A stretch of DNA of 64,000 bases from Pseudalkalibacillus sp. SCS-8 (GTDB lineage: Bacteria; Bacillota; Bacilli; Bacillales; Fictibacillaceae), in NCBI RefSeq assembly GCF_040126055.1, contig NZ_CP143541.1, positions 496,001 to 560,000 of the forward strand, in the 5' to 3' direction. Both the position numbers and the translations under genes were made by a program. Position 1 is the first letter of the stretch. Every line of letters starts with the position of its first letter. Below, one piece after another: positions 41,617-51,557 of this stretch. The notes below the pieces were generated by a model. The model saw only the letters and a list, made by a program, of their open reading frames with translations, did not search any database and was not told where the DNA came from.

Positions 41617-41850
41617 ATGGCAAAACAACAAAAGCCAGGACAACAACAAGCTGGTGCTAACATGGCGCAACAGCAAAATGCTCAAGCTCAACGACAAGCA
41701 CAACAACAGCAACCTGCTCAAGCTGGTCAATACCAAGCAGAATTCGGTCAAGAATATGCACAAGAGGTACGCCAGCAAAATCAGCAATCGCAACAAGCGA
41801 TGCGTGCGAAGCAGGGACAACAACAGCAACAACAAAACAACCAGCAGTAA
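41617..41850 (+). CDS. sspE: Gamma-type small acid-soluble spore protein
   Basis: A 77-residue Gln/Ala-rich protein. It has the gamma-SASP repeat core EFGQEYAQEVRQQNQQSQQA (about residues 44-63), with Gln-rich tracts before and after. SspE-type proteins are an amino-acid store of the spore core and, unlike alpha/beta SASPs, do not coat DNA. ATG 41617 follows GTGGAGGTGAG; a longer frame from 41581 lacks a ribosome-binding site. Expression by sigma-G is expected; a TGAATT lies upstream but I could not pair it with a convincing -10. Confidence 0.92.
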   Translation: MAKQQKPGQQQAGANMAQQQNAQAQRQAQQQQPAQAGQYQAEFGQEYAQEVRQQNQQSQQAMRAKQGQQQQQQNNQQ

Positions 41851-41858
41851 CTCCACAA

Positions 41859-41892
41859 ACACTCTCGACTTCATAGTCGAGGGTGTTTTTTT
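41859..41892 (+). terminator. Terminator of sspE
   Basis: Twelve-base-pair stem ACACTCTCGACT (41859-41870) with AGTCGAGGGTGT (41875-41886), loop TCAT, then TTTTTT. Confidence 0.9.
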
Positions 41893-41894
41893 AT

Positions 41895-42075
41895 ACAGCC
41901 TCCTCGTCGGTCTTCCAGTGACCTGCGAAGCTAGCCAGGGCGATTCCGCTTTTCTTGATTGTCCAGCTCCATCACCCAGCTTCTTGGATCACTTCAGACC
42001 TCCTGTGGCGGCGACAGCCTCCTCGTCGGTCTTCCAGTGACCTGTGAAGCTAGAGAAGGCGATTCCGCTTTTCTT
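41895..42075. repeat. 62-bp direct repeat in an intergenic repeat element
   Basis: ACAGCCTCCTCGTCGGTCTT begins a 62-bp segment at 41895-41956 and again at 42014-42075, ending in both cases GGCGATTCCGCTTTTCTT. The 57 bp between contain GTCCAGCTCCATCACCCAGC. Such CAGCCTCCTCGTCGG...CGCTTTTCTT blocks are a common Bacillaceae intergenic repeat; here one unit is complete and one lacks its left half. Confidence 0.75.
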
Positions 42076-42141
42076 CTTATGTTATGATTAAAAGAAGATG
42101 TTGTAAGGTTACACTAGTACGGACGGAAGGATTGAATTCGT

Positions 42142-42813
42142 ATGTGTGGAAGATTTACACTGACTGCAGAAATTGATTTATTGATGGATTGGTTCGAGAT
42201 TGATGAATGGGCATCAGATTTAGAATTCCAGCCTCGCTATAACATTGCACCCTCTCAGGATATCCTTGCAATTGTCGGCTATGAGGGCAAGCGAAGAGCT
42301 GGTTTCCTGAAATGGGGACTGGTTCCATTCTGGGCAAAGGATCCATCAATCGGTAATAAAATGATTAATGCACGAGCGGAAACGGTACCTGAAAAACCGA
42401 GTTTCAAGCATGCATTCCAAAAAAGAAGATGCATCATCCCTGCTGACGGATTTTATGAATGGAAGAAGGAAGGGAAACAGAAACAGCCGAAATACATAAG
42501 AATGAAGGACGCTCAGCCATTCGGCCTCGCAGGGTTATGGGAAAAATGGAAAAACGAGAACGGAAATACAATCCATACATGTACGATCCTCACGACAGAA
42601 CCGAATGAACTGATGGAAGACATCCACAACCGGATGCCAGTCATTCTACAGAAAGAGGATTATTCGAAGTGGCTTGAATGGGAGGGTGAACAGGACGTGT
42701 TGAAGGATATGATGAAGCCTTTCGACCCTGCTGTAATGGAAGCGTATGATGTCTCCACGATTGTCAATTCGCCAAAGAACGATACCCCTGAATGTATCGA
42801 GGGACTTGCATGA
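42142..42813 (+). CDS. SRAP/HMCES-family protein (SOS response-associated, YedK-like)
   Basis: A 223-residue protein. The catalytic Cys2 is exposed after Met removal in MCGRFTLT; NIAPSQDI, KMINARAETVPEKPSFK, RCIIPADGFYEWKKEG (catalytic Glu) and DIHNRMPVIL (catalytic His) complete the active site. SRAP proteins form a thiazolidine crosslink with abasic sites in single-stranded DNA and so protect forks. ATG 42142 follows ACGGAAGGA. Monocistronic. Confidence 0.93.
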   Translation: MCGRFTLTAEIDLLMDWFEIDEWASDLEFQPRYNIAPSQDILAIVGYEGKRRAGFLKWGLVPFWAKDPSIGNKMINARAETVPEKPSFKHAFQKRRCIIPADGFYEWKKEGKQKQPKYIRMKDAQPFGLAGLWEKWKNENGNTIHTCTILTTEPNELMEDIHNRMPVILQKEDYSKWLEWEGEQDVLKDMMKPFDPAVMEAYDVSTIVNSPKNDTPECIEGLA

Positions 42814-42899
42814 TGGAGATGCACATCCTTTTTCATTTACATGGAGAAAGGATATAATAGATAGAGAAATTTTTTAGTCGTTTATGAAAGGAGTCTCGT

Positions 42900-43427
42900 A
42901 TGTCTTTTCCGACCACTGGAAGTTCGATTCAAATACAAAGCTATAAACATAATGGCCAGCTTCACCGTGTATGGGAAGAAACCATCATACTAAAAGGAAC
43001 TTCCTCAGTAGTAATCGGCGGAAATGACCGGATCATCGTTACGGAATCTGATGGAAGACAATGGCGTACAAGAGAACCTGCTATTTGTTATTTCAATTCA
43101 GAACAATGGTTTAATGTCATTGGTATGTTAAGAGAACAAGGGATCCATTACTACTGTAATCTTGGCACTCCTTTTACATATGATGGGGAAGCATTGAAAT
43201 ATATCGATTATGATCTGGATGTGAAAGTCTTTCCAGATATGACGTATACAATACTGGACGAAGATGAATTTGCTCTTCACAAAAAAGAAATGGATTATCC
43301 GAAGGAAATCGGAGAAATCCTTCAGCGGAATTTAGATGAATTATGTTCGATGATCAACCAGCGCAAAGGCCCATTTGAGCCATATTTTGTGGAAAACTGG
43401 TACGAAAGATTTTTAGAATATCGTTAG
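42900..43427 (+). CDS. ygaC: Nucleoside tri-/diphosphatase YgaC (DUF402)
   Basis: A 175-residue DUF402 protein. [20 protein letters not shown], then [20 protein letters not shown], and [20 protein letters not shown] (metal-binding Asp-rich strand) are close to B. subtilis YgaC and staphylococcal Ntdp, which hydrolyse NTP and NDP. ATG 42900 follows AAAGGAGTCTCGT. It stands directly before the YgaD-type exporter, as in B. subtilis. Confidence 0.92.
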   Translation: MSFPTTGSSIQIQSYKHNGQLHRVWEETIILKGTSSVVIGGNDRIIVTESDGRQWRTREPAICYFNSEQWFNVIGMLREQGIHYYCNLGTPFTYDGEALKYIDYDLDVKVFPDMTYTILDEDEFALHKKEMDYPKEIGEILQRNLDELCSMINQRKGPFEPYFVENWYERFLEYR

Positions 43428-43504
43428 TGATTCTTTGAAAAGTTCGACTGGGGTCGGGCTTTTTGTTTACTTTTCACCTGGGAACGGTATTCTCACTCTT
43501 GGAG

Positions 43505-45262
43505 GTGAGTATTACGGATAGTATCAAGCGTTATCTGCATTTTGTAAGGCCTTATACCAAACAGATTGTCTTCACGGTCATCATTGGAATTTTCAAATTC
43601 GGAATTCCGTTGTTGGTTCCGTTGATCTTAAAATATGTCATTGATGATGTCATCAACGCAGAAATCAGCATGGATGAAAAGTTCAGCCGCTTAAGCTGGG
43701 TTTTGGGCGGTGCTTTTTTTGTGTTTGTCGTATTGAGACCGCCTATTGAATATTATCGTCAATATTACGCGCAATGGACAGCGAGTAAAATTCTTTTTGA
43801 TATTCGGGATTACCTGTTCAGTCATATCCAAAAGCTGAGTCTCAAATATTATTCGAATACAAAAGTCGGGGAGATCATTTCGCGTGTCATCCATGATGTG
43901 GAACAGACGAAATCCTTCGTCGTGACAGGGCTGATGAATGTCTGGCTCGACATGATCACCATCCTCATCGCTATCGGTATCATGTTTACAATGGATGGCT
44001 GGCTTACTCTTGTAGCGATATCACTTCTTCCCTTTTATGGTCTGTCGGTCAAATACTTCTACAGCCGGCTGAGACAGCTGACGAAGGACCGTTCTCAAGC
44101 CCTTGCTGAGGTACAGGGACATTTGCATGAGCGAGTCCAAGGGGTAAGTGTCATCAGGAGTTTTGCTCTTGAGGATTATGAACAAGACCAATTCAATGTT
44201 CGTAACTCCCATTTCTTGAACCGTGCGTTAGATCATACGTCCTGGAATGCCAAAACCTTTTCGGTGGTGAACACAATCACCGACATCGCTCCGATGCTCG
44301 TAATCGGTGTGGCAGGTTATTTCGCGATTACAGGAAAAATAACAGTCGGTGCGATGGTTGCTTTCGTCGCTTATATGGACAGGCTGTACAACCCGTTGCG
44401 AAGACTTGTCAACTCCTCAACGACATTGACCCAGGCGATTGCCTCGATGGATCGTGTATTCGATTTTATGGACGAAGCCTATGATATCGAGGATAAGCCT
44501 GGTTCGAAGAAGTTGAAGCATGTGGATGGAAAAGTTACGTTCGATCGAGTTTCATTCCGATATGATGACGAAGAAGAAGAGGTGCTCAAGGATATCCGTT
44601 TGGATGTGAAGGCGGGAGAAACGATCGCTCTTGTCGGGATGAGCGGAGGAGGAAAGTCTTCGCTAGTCAGTTTGATCCCACGCTTTTATGATGTCACGAG
44701 TGGCCGTATCCTTTTAGATGGAAGAGATATCCGAGAATACCAGGTCAGATCCTTGAGAGATCAAATCGGCATGGTTTTGCAGGATAATATCTTGTTCAGT
44801 GAATCGGTTGAAATGAACATCAAAATGGGTAATCCTCATGCAACGGAGGAGGAAATGATTGCGGCTGCAAAAGCGGCCAATGCACATGACTTCATCATGA
44901 AGCTTCCGCAAGGCTATCAAACGAAAATCGGAGAACGCGGCGTCAAGCTGTCGGGAGGCCAGAAGCAACGTGTTGCGATCGCTAGAGTATTTTTGAAAAA
45001 CCCGCCATTATTGGTACTGGATGAGGCGACATCCGCTTTAGACTTAGAGAGTGAACAGTTGATCCAAGATTCGCTTGAAAAGCTTGCGAAGGAGCGGACA
45101 ACCTTTGTGGTAGCGCACAGACTGGCTACGATCACGCATGCCGATCGAATCGTCGTTGTGGAAGACGGAAGAATAACAGAGGTTGGATCCCACGCTGAAT
45201 TGATGGAGAAGAAGGGCAGTTATTACAATCTGTTTACAGTACAAGCATTAGATGAAATATAA
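43505..45262 (+). CDS. ygaD: ABC exporter, fused permease-ATPase (YgaD-like)
   Basis: A 585-residue half-transporter: six helices (about residues 20-310) and an ATPase domain with Walker [18 protein letters not shown]-loop [12 protein letters not shown], signature [18 protein letters not shown], Walker [13 protein letters not shown] and H-loop VVAHRLAT. It should act as a dimer and export lipids, peptides or drugs. The start is uncertain: GTG 43505 overlaps its own GGAGG, while ATT 43511 is ideally placed after GGAGGTGAG; I list the GTG. Gene order with ygaC matches B. subtilis. Confidence 0.92.
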   Translation: MSITDSIKRYLHFVRPYTKQIVFTVIIGIFKFGIPLLVPLILKYVIDDVINAEISMDEKFSRLSWVLGGAFFVFVVLRPPIEYYRQYYAQWTASKILFDIRDYLFSHIQKLSLKYYSNTKVGEIISRVIHDVEQTKSFVVTGLMNVWLDMITILIAIGIMFTMDGWLTLVAISLLPFYGLSVKYFYSRLRQLTKDRSQALAEVQGHLHERVQGVSVIRSFALEDYEQDQFNVRNSHFLNRALDHTSWNAKTFSVVNTITDIAPMLVIGVAGYFAITGKITVGAMVAFVAYMDRLYNPLRRLVNSSTTLTQAIASMDRVFDFMDEAYDIEDKPGSKKLKHVDGKVTFDRVSFRYDDEEEEVLKDIRLDVKAGETIALVGMSGGGKSSLVSLIPRFYDVTSGRILLDGRDIREYQVRSLRDQIGMVLQDNILFSESVEMNIKMGNPHATEEEMIAAAKAANAHDFIMKLPQGYQTKIGERGVKLSGGQKQRVAIARVFLKNPPLLVLDEATSALDLESEQLIQDSLEKLAKERTTFVVAHRLATITHADRIVVVEDGRITEVGSHAELMEKKGSYYNLFTVQALDEI

Positions 45263-45272
45263 TAAATTTGCA

Positions 45273-45300
45273 GAGAGTGACATTGTTCACTCTCTTTTTT
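45273..45300 (+). terminator. Terminator of ygaD
   Basis: GAGAGTGA (45273-45280) with TCACTCTC (45287-45294), then TTTTTT. Confidence 0.82.
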
Positions 45301-45426
45301 ATTGGAAAAGAGATGTCGAAAAAGATGGTCGACTGTGAAAAAAGAATGGGAAAAAAGCAGGTATTTCGGGCTTTTAAGCGAATTAGTACATAAGTTGTAT
45401 ATTTAAAACTTTCTAAATATTTCGTG

Positions 45427-45455
45427 TTGTCAAACACCGACAACGATGGCATAAT
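45427..45455 (+). promoter_or_regulatory. Probable promoter of the oligopeptide operon
   Basis: TTGTCA (45427-45432), 17-nt spacer, CATAAT (45450-45455). A TTGTC-7 nt-GACAA dyad (45427-45443) overlaps the -35 and spacer and could be an operator. Confidence 0.55.
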
Positions 45456-45537
45456 AATGAACAAACGTTCAGATTCGTAACAATTTTGTAAAAAATATAA
45501 CATCAGGGATAACTAGACAGGAAGAGAGGTGGGGCGA

Positions 45538-46509
45538 ATGGATGCTCCAGTACTGGACGTTAAGGGATTAAAGACCTATTTTTTCACTGACGATGGTGAG
45601 GTACCCGCTGTAAATGATGTCGATTTTCATGTAAAACGCGGTGAAGTCCTCGGAATCGTAGGTGAATCAGGCTGCGGAAAGAGTGTAACTTCACTATCCG
45701 TTATGGGACTCGTCCCCAACCCTCCTGGGAAGATCGTCGGAGGAGAGATCCTTTACAAAGGTGAAGATTTAACAAAAGCGACGGATAAAAGGATGAGGCA
45801 AATCAGAGGGAACGATATCGCGATGATTTTCCAAGAACCGATGACATCCTTGAATCCGGTTTATAAAATCGGAAACCAGTTGATTGAAGCCATTCGATTA
45901 CATAATAAATGGGATAAAAAGAAGGCCTGGAAGCGAGCTGTAGAAATCATGAAGCTTGTCGGTCTTCCACGTGCGGAAGAGCTTATGGAGAGTTATCCCC
46001 ATCAGCTGTCAGGCGGTATGAGACAGCGTGTAATGATTGCAATGGCTATGGTATGTGAGCCGGAAGTCCTCATTGCCGACGAGCCAACGACGGCACTTGA
46101 TGTCACAATCCAAGCTCAAATTCTCGATTTGATGAAACGTCTGAACAAAGAAACGGATACATCGATCATCATGATTACGCACGACCTCGGTGTCGTTGCG
46201 GAAATGTGTGAACGGATCGTCGTCATGTACGCCGGTAAGGTGATTGAAGAAGCAAGCGTTGCAACAATCTTCAAGGAGCCAAAACACCCTTACACGGTAG
46301 GATTGATCCAATCTGTTCCTGACATGAGAACAAAGAAAGAAAAATTATATTCCATCCCAGGTACTGTACCCAAGCCTGGGTCCATTCAAAACGGGTGTCA
46401 ATTCGCGCCCCGCTGTGAACACGCCTTTGACCGCTGTTTCTCCGAAACGCCAGAACTCGAAACTCAAGAAGACGGAAGCCGCGTAAGATGCTGGCTTCAT
46501 CACAGCTAG
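45538..46509 (+). CDS. Oligopeptide ABC transporter ATPase (AppD/DppD-like)
   Basis: A 323-residue ATPase. Walker [18 protein letters not shown]-loop [15 protein letters not shown], signature [16 protein letters not shown], Walker [13 protein letters not shown], and the oligopeptide C-terminal extension with [23 protein letters not shown] 45538 follows AGAGAGGTGGGG. First gene of a five-gene operon in the order ATPase-ATPase-binding protein-permease-permease, that of B. subtilis appDFABC. Confidence 0.93.
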   Translation: MDAPVLDVKGLKTYFFTDDGEVPAVNDVDFHVKRGEVLGIVGESGCGKSVTSLSVMGLVPNPPGKIVGGEILYKGEDLTKATDKRMRQIRGNDIAMIFQEPMTSLNPVYKIGNQLIEAIRLHNKWDKKKAWKRAVEIMKLVGLPRAEELMESYPHQLSGGMRQRVMIAMAMVCEPEVLIADEPTTALDVTIQAQILDLMKRLNKETDTSIIMITHDLGVVAEMCERIVVMYAGKVIEEASVATIFKEPKHPYTVGLIQSVPDMRTKKEKLYSIPGTVPKPGSIQNGCQFAPRCEHAFDRCFSETPELETQEDGSRVRCWLHHS

Positions 46510-46523
46510 GAAGGGGTCAGAGC

Positions 46524-47510
46524 ATGTCACAACCATTATTAGAAGTAAAAGATTTGAAGAAGCACTTTCCGATTACAGGTGGTGTGTTCGGCAAGAAAGT
46601 CGGATCTGTAAAAGCTGTCGATGGTGTTTCCTTCAGCGTTAACGAAGGTGAAACACTCGGTTTGGTTGGTGAGAGTGGTTGCGGGAAATCCACGACCGGA
46701 CGTATGCTCTTACGTCTATTGGAACCGACTGAAGGTGAAGTGCATTTCAATGGAAAAGACCTTACGAAGCTTTCTGCTTCAGAGATGCGGAAAATGCGCC
46801 GTGATATCCAAATGGTCTTCCAGGATCCATATGCTTCACTTAATCCGAGACATACAGTTGAAAAAATCATCGAAGAACCGATGATTGTCCATAACATTGA
46901 GAAAGACAGCAAGAAAAGGAAAGAACGTGTCCGCGAGTTATTAGAAACCGTTGGACTAAGCAGCTATCACGCAAAGCGTTATCCCCACCAATTCAGTGGT
47001 GGACAACGTCAGAGGATCGGTATTGCCAGAGCTTTGGCAGTGAAACCGAAGCTGATTGTTGCTGACGAACCCGTTTCAGCCTTGGATGTTTCTGTACAGG
47101 CACAGGTTCTTAATTTGCTGCAGGATTTACAGAAACAGTTTGACTTGACGTTCCTTTTCATCGCCCATGATTTAGGCGTTGTCCGGCATATCAGTGATCG
47201 TGTCGGGGTCATGTACTTAGGAAGGATCGTCGAATTGGCGAACAGTGAGAAGCTTTATGAAAAGCCGCTGCATCCTTATACACAAGCACTATTATCCGCA
47301 GTACCAATTCCGGATGTCGATTATAAGAAGGATCGGATCATGTTGGAAGGGGATGTGCCAAGTCCATCCAATCCGCCGTCAGGCTGTCCGTTCCATACGA
47401 GATGTCCAGAAGCGATGGATGTATGCAAGCAGGTTGTTCCGAAGTTCCAAGAAATCGAAGAAGGTCATTATGTCGCTTGTCACCTTTATGAGGATGACAA
47501 GTCCATATAA
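46524..47510 (+). CDS. Oligopeptide ABC transporter ATPase (AppF/DppF-like)
   Basis: A 328-residue ATPase partner. Walker [19 protein letters not shown]-loop [14 protein letters not shown], signature [16 protein letters not shown], Walker [16 protein letters not shown]-loop [12 protein letters not shown], and the C-terminal [20 protein letters not shown]. Start ATG 46524 with AAGGGG upstream, 14 nt after the previous gene; a longer frame from 46488 overlaps it. It should pair with the first ATPase to power both permeases. Confidence 0.93.
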   Translation: MSQPLLEVKDLKKHFPITGGVFGKKVGSVKAVDGVSFSVNEGETLGLVGESGCGKSTTGRMLLRLLEPTEGEVHFNGKDLTKLSASEMRKMRRDIQMVFQDPYASLNPRHTVEKIIEEPMIVHNIEKDSKKRKERVRELLETVGLSSYHAKRYPHQFSGGQRQRIGIARALAVKPKLIVADEPVSALDVSVQAQVLNLLQDLQKQFDLTFLFIAHDLGVVRHISDRVGVMYLGRIVELANSEKLYEKPLHPYTQALLSAVPIPDVDYKKDRIMLEGDVPSPSNPPSGCPFHTRCPEAMDVCKQVVPKFQEIEEGHYVACHLYEDDKSI

Positions 47511-47540
47511 AATTTATCAAATCAATAGGGGGAGTAACTG

Positions 47541-49127
47541 ATGAAAAAAGGTTTTCTATTAGCTCTAACCTTTATTATGCTTTTGTCTACCGCCCTTGTC
47601 GGATGTAATTCCAATTCCGACAGTGGAGACGGAGATGGAGACAACAAAGAACAAGCGTTAGTATTTGGACGCGGTGGTGACTCTGTCGCCCTTGACCCTG
47701 CAATCGTCACAGATGGTGAATCGTTCAAGGTCATTAAAAATTTGTATGACACGCTTGTAGAGTATGGTGAGCAGGATACAGAAATCAACCCGAGTCTTGC
47801 TGAAGATTGGAAGGTTTCTGATGATGGATTGACTTATACGTTCATGTTGCGTGAAGGAGTCAAATTCCATAACGGTGAAGAGTTCAACGCTGAAGCAGTT
47901 GTGAAGAACTTCGAGCGTTGGATGACGAGTGGAGATTCTGGTAAATTCGCTTACTATGCATCCATGTTCGGTGGATTTAAAGGTGACGAAGGACACGTTA
48001 TCAAGAGTGTTGAAGCGAAGGATGACATGACTGTCGTGTTCACATTGAACCGTCCACAAGCACCATTCTTGAAGAACTTGGCTATGACGCCATTCTCAAT
48101 TGCAGCGCCTGGCGAATGGGACAAGCTTGAAACAGAACCTGTAGGTACTGGACCATTCAAATTCGTCGACTGGAAGCGTAACGACCGAATTACTCTTGAA
48201 AAGAACGAAAACTACTGGAAAGAAGGACTTCCAAAGCTTGATAAAGTCATCTTCCGTGCAATTCCAGACAACTCCAACCGTCTGAATGCATTGAAGACTG
48301 GTGAGATTCACTTGATGGATGGCGTGAACCCAAGTGATGTTGAAGAAATCAAGCAAAATGAAGATCTTCAAGCATTCTTCCGTCCTTCCATGAACGTTGG
48401 ATACCTTGGTTTCAACACTGAGATGGAGCCATTCAACGACAAGAAAGTACGTCAAGCATTGAACCATGCTGTTGATAAAGAATCTCTAATCAAAGCGTTC
48501 TACGAAGGACAAGCTGAGCCTGCGAAGAACCCGATGCCTCCAGTAATCGCTGGATACAATGAAGAAATCGATGCATATCCGTTTGACCTTGAAAAGGCGA
48601 AGCAACTATTGGCTGAAGCTGGCTATCCAGATGGATTCAAAACGGAACTTTGGGCTATGCCAGTTCCACGTCCATACATGCCAGACGGTAAGAAAGCTGC
48701 TGAAGCAATCGCTGCAAACTTTGAAAAGATTGGCGTAGAAGCTGAAATCGTATCGTATGAGTGGGGTACTTACCTCGAAAAAGCACAAAAAGGTGAAGCA
48801 CCTATGTTCCTATTAGGTTGGACTGGAGACAATGGTGACGCTGACAACTTCCTTTACACGTTGCTTGATAAAGATACGATCGGATCAAACAACTATTCTC
48901 GTTTCTCAAATGATGAGTTGCACAAAATCCTAGTTGAAGCTCAATCTACTCCAGATCAGGATAAGCGTGCTGAACTTTACAAGGAAGCGCAAGTCATCCT
49001 TCACGAAGAGGCTCCATGGGTACCACTCGTTCACTCTGAGCCAGCACTAGCAGGTGTGAAGACAATTGAAGGATTCAAGCCGCATCCGACTGGATCTGAC
49101 AAGCTGACTAACGTTTCTTTCAAGTAA
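47541..49127 (+). CDS. Oligopeptide-binding lipoprotein (family 5 solute-binding)
   Basis: A 528-residue lipoprotein. Signal peptide with lipobox STALVGC (Cys22), then a Ser/Asp/Gly-rich linker. Family 5 marks: GDSVALDPAIVTDGES, YDTLVEYGE, LAEDWKVSDDGLTYTFMLRE, GVKFHNGEEFNAEAVVKNFE, and NVGYLGFNTEMEPFNDKKVR. It binds peptides outside the cell and hands them to the permeases. ATG 47541 follows AGGGGGAG. Highest-level protein of the operon is expected; a hairpin after it may keep it so. Confidence 0.93.
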   Translation: MKKGFLLALTFIMLLSTALVGCNSNSDSGDGDGDNKEQALVFGRGGDSVALDPAIVTDGESFKVIKNLYDTLVEYGEQDTEINPSLAEDWKVSDDGLTYTFMLREGVKFHNGEEFNAEAVVKNFERWMTSGDSGKFAYYASMFGGFKGDEGHVIKSVEAKDDMTVVFTLNRPQAPFLKNLAMTPFSIAAPGEWDKLETEPVGTGPFKFVDWKRNDRITLEKNENYWKEGLPKLDKVIFRAIPDNSNRLNALKTGEIHLMDGVNPSDVEEIKQNEDLQAFFRPSMNVGYLGFNTEMEPFNDKKVRQALNHAVDKESLIKAFYEGQAEPAKNPMPPVIAGYNEEIDAYPFDLEKAKQLLAEAGYPDGFKTELWAMPVPRPYMPDGKKAAEAIAANFEKIGVEAEIVSYEWGTYLEKAQKGEAPMFLLGWTGDNGDADNFLYTLLDKDTIGSNNYSRFSNDELHKILVEAQSTPDQDKRAELYKEAQVILHEEAPWVPLVHSEPALAGVKTIEGFKPHPTGSDKLTNVSFK

Positions 49128-49148
49128 TGATGGAAAAGTAATGAAGTA

Positions 49149-49175
49149 GGGGGAGTGTACTGCTCCCCTTTTCTT
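49149..49175 (+). terminator. Partial terminator after the binding-protein gene
   Basis: GGGGGAG (49149-49155) with CTCCCC (49163-49168), then TTTTCTTTT. The permease genes follow 165 nt later, so it probably lowers, rather than ends, transcription. Confidence 0.75.
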
Positions 49176-49339
49176 TTAGGCTTTTAAATTTGAAAGAATA
49201 CTGTGAACCGGATCCATTCGAGTAAATCTTGTTCGCAAACAGCAATAGCACAGCCGGTTTGCATAGCATTGGCTTATCTAGACGAATAAGCAGCTATGAA
49301 CAACGAATTAAGCCAGTATGCTGAAGAGGTGAGAGAACA

Positions 49340-50344
49340 GTGTTTGCATATACAATACGAAGAATCCTGATGCTGATTCCTGTATTGATTGGAATGTCCT
49401 TGATTGTGTTCTTCCTGATTCGTGCCATTCCAGGGGATCCAGCTCAGATCATTTTAGGGCAACAAGCTTCGGAAGAGGCCGTTGCACAATTACGAGATAC
49501 GTTAGGTTTGGATGAACCTTGGTATGTCCAGTATTTCATCTACATGAAGGATCTCTTGACTGGAGATCTTGGGAATTCGATCCGAACTCATGCGCCAATC
49601 AGTGAAGAGATTTGGCCATATTTTGCTGCGACATTAGAGCTTTCCATGTTCGCAATGATTATCGCAGTCGTAATCGGTGTCAACGCTGGTATCATCAGTG
49701 CATGGTTCCAGAACTCTTGGTTCGACTACGTTGCGATGCTTGGAGCGCTTATCGGAGTTTCCATGCCGATTTTCTGGTTAGGTTTGATGGAGCAGTGGGC
49801 ATTTGCGGTCGAGTGGAGACTTTTCCCGACTTCAGGTCGAGAAAGCATCTTGAACCCTGTGGAGTCGATAACCAATCTTTATGTCATCGATACGATCATA
49901 CAAGGTCGGTTCGATCAGCTTCAAATGGTGCTGCGCCACCTGACATTGCCGGGGGTTGCACTAGCGACGATTCCTATGGCGATCATTGCCAGGATGACAA
50001 GGTCCAGTATGCTTGAAGTCATGCGCTCCGACTATATTCGTACGGCCCGTGCAAAAGGGCTGCGTATGTTCTGGGTCGTGTACAAGCACTCCTTGAAAAA
50101 TGCGTTCATCCCAGTCTTGACGGTCATCGGTCTACAAATGGGCTTATTGCTCGGTGGAGCGATCTTGACAGAGACGATCTTCAGTTGGCCTGGTATCGGT
50201 CGATATATCTATGATGCAATCGGATTCCGTGACTATCCGGTCATCCAATCTGGTATCCTTGTCATCGCCTTGGTTTTTGTAACGATTAATCTTCTAGTGG
50301 ATCTCTTATATGCTGCAATCGATCCTAGGATTAAATATCAATAA
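49340..50344 (+). CDS. Oligopeptide ABC transporter permease (AppB/DppB-like)
   Basis: A 334-residue permease. MFAYTIRRILMLIPVLIGMS opens it; GDPAQIILG, GDLGNSIRTHAPI (the DppB GDLG box), a coupling loop DYIRTARAKGLRMFWVVYKH (about residues 229-248), and LTETIFSWPGIGRYIYDAI follow. Start is GTG 49340, GAGGTGAG 9 nt upstream. Pairs with the next permease. Confidence 0.93.
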   Translation: MFAYTIRRILMLIPVLIGMSLIVFFLIRAIPGDPAQIILGQQASEEAVAQLRDTLGLDEPWYVQYFIYMKDLLTGDLGNSIRTHAPISEEIWPYFAATLELSMFAMIIAVVIGVNAGIISAWFQNSWFDYVAMLGALIGVSMPIFWLGLMEQWAFAVEWRLFPTSGRESILNPVESITNLYVIDTIIQGRFDQLQMVLRHLTLPGVALATIPMAIIARMTRSSMLEVMRSDYIRTARAKGLRMFWVVYKHSLKNAFIPVLTVIGLQMGLLLGGAILTETIFSWPGIGRYIYDAIGFRDYPVIQSGILVIALVFVTINLLVDLLYAAIDPRIKYQ

Positions 50345-50412
50345 AAGCTGATGTTCAAATAGCTTATTAAATTGGGCATTTGGACGCTTATTGTAAAAGG
50401 AGAGAGTATATT

Positions 50413-51321
50413 ATGGCGGAACTAGCACGAAATGAAAAACCGATTGAGCCAAAGCAGCAAGAAAAGCCTGCTTCGCCATGGAGAGATGCCTGGAAGAACT
50501 TTCGCAAAAACAAATTGGCGCTGTTAGGGCTTGGAATCGTCAGCTTCTTCATATTCTTAGCTGTTTTTGCTCCACTCATTGCTCCGGAAGGAATTAACGA
50601 GCAGAAGATTTCATCTGATAATTATGTGAAGCTTGAAGCACCTTCTTCAGAATATTGGTTAGGTACAGATGATTTTGGTAGAGACGTGTTAAGTAGAATC
50701 ATATATGGATCTAGAATCTCATTAACTGTAGGATTCTTTGCTGTTCTTGGTTCAATTATCATCGGATCGACACTTGGCATTTTAGCTGGGTATTACGGAA
50801 GATGGGTCGATACGATCATCTCTCGTCTGTTCGATATCATGCTTGCATTCCCTAGTATTCTTTTAGCAATCGCGATTGTGGCTGTGTTAGGGCCATCCTT
50901 GAAGAATGCTTTGATAGCAATTGCGATTATCAATGTTCCAAACTTCGGGCGACTAGTCCGATCAAAGGTATTGAGTATTAAAGAGGAAGAATATATCATG
51001 GCTGCAAAAGCCGTTGGTATGAAGGATCGGAGAATCTTGTTCCAGCACATCCTGCCGAACAGCTTTGCTCCTATCATCGTTCAAGGAACCTTGCTGATTG
51101 CGACGGCGATCATTGAAACAGCAGCCCTAGGATTCCTTGGTCTTGGTGCGAAAGCGCCGACTCCGGAATGGGGTACAATGCTTGCGGATGCTCGTTCCTA
51201 CATTACGGACGCACCGTGGACAATGATCTTCCCAGGTCTTGCGATCATGCTGACAGTCCTCGGGTTCAACCTGATGGGTGATGGTTTACGTGACGCACTG
51301 GATCCGAAGATGAAGAGTTAA
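50413..51321 (+). CDS. Oligopeptide ABC transporter permease (AppC/DppC-like)
   Basis: A 302-residue permease. PWRDAWKNFRKNKLALLGLG, then EYWLGTDDFGRDVLSRIIYG (the DppC hallmark), coupling loop EYIMAAKAVGMKDRRILFQH and a final FNLMGDGLRDALDPK. ATG 50413 has AAAGGAGAG 10 nt upstream; a frame extension to 50380 has no ribosome-binding site. Last gene of the operon, closed by a strong terminator. Confidence 0.93.
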   Translation: MAELARNEKPIEPKQQEKPASPWRDAWKNFRKNKLALLGLGIVSFFIFLAVFAPLIAPEGINEQKISSDNYVKLEAPSSEYWLGTDDFGRDVLSRIIYGSRISLTVGFFAVLGSIIIGSTLGILAGYYGRWVDTIISRLFDIMLAFPSILLAIAIVAVLGPSLKNALIAIAIINVPNFGRLVRSKVLSIKEEEYIMAAKAVGMKDRRILFQHILPNSFAPIIVQGTLLIATAIIETAALGFLGLGAKAPTPEWGTMLADARSYITDAPWTMIFPGLAIMLTVLGFNLMGDGLRDALDPKMKS

Positions 51322-51335
51322 ATTAAGTATAAGGA

Positions 51336-51374
51336 AATCGTGAGTGACCATGTTAGGTCACTTGCGATTTTTTT
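51336..51374 (+). terminator. Terminator of the oligopeptide operon
   Basis: AATCG-TG-AGTGACC with GGTCACT-TG-CGATT (51336-51369), loop ATGTTA, then TTTTTG. Confidence 0.88.
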
Positions 51375-51557
51375 GTGCTCAAAATCTTGAAGGACGGATT
51401 GAAGCGGAGTGGGGTGAAATGTATTTTTCTAGTTAGAAAGTTTTTGATTATTAGTTTGTATTTATCTAAATCTATGTTATTTCCCATTAAGCGCCTCTCC
51501 CCTTTTTAAATATTATATAAGCAAAAAACTGCCCTTTATCCAAAAGGGCAGCTTTCA

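Noticed and set aside
41617..41850. Low-complexity CAA/CAG repeat as a satellite
   Set aside because: The triplets encode the Gln-rich gamma-SASP with a good start and a terminator.
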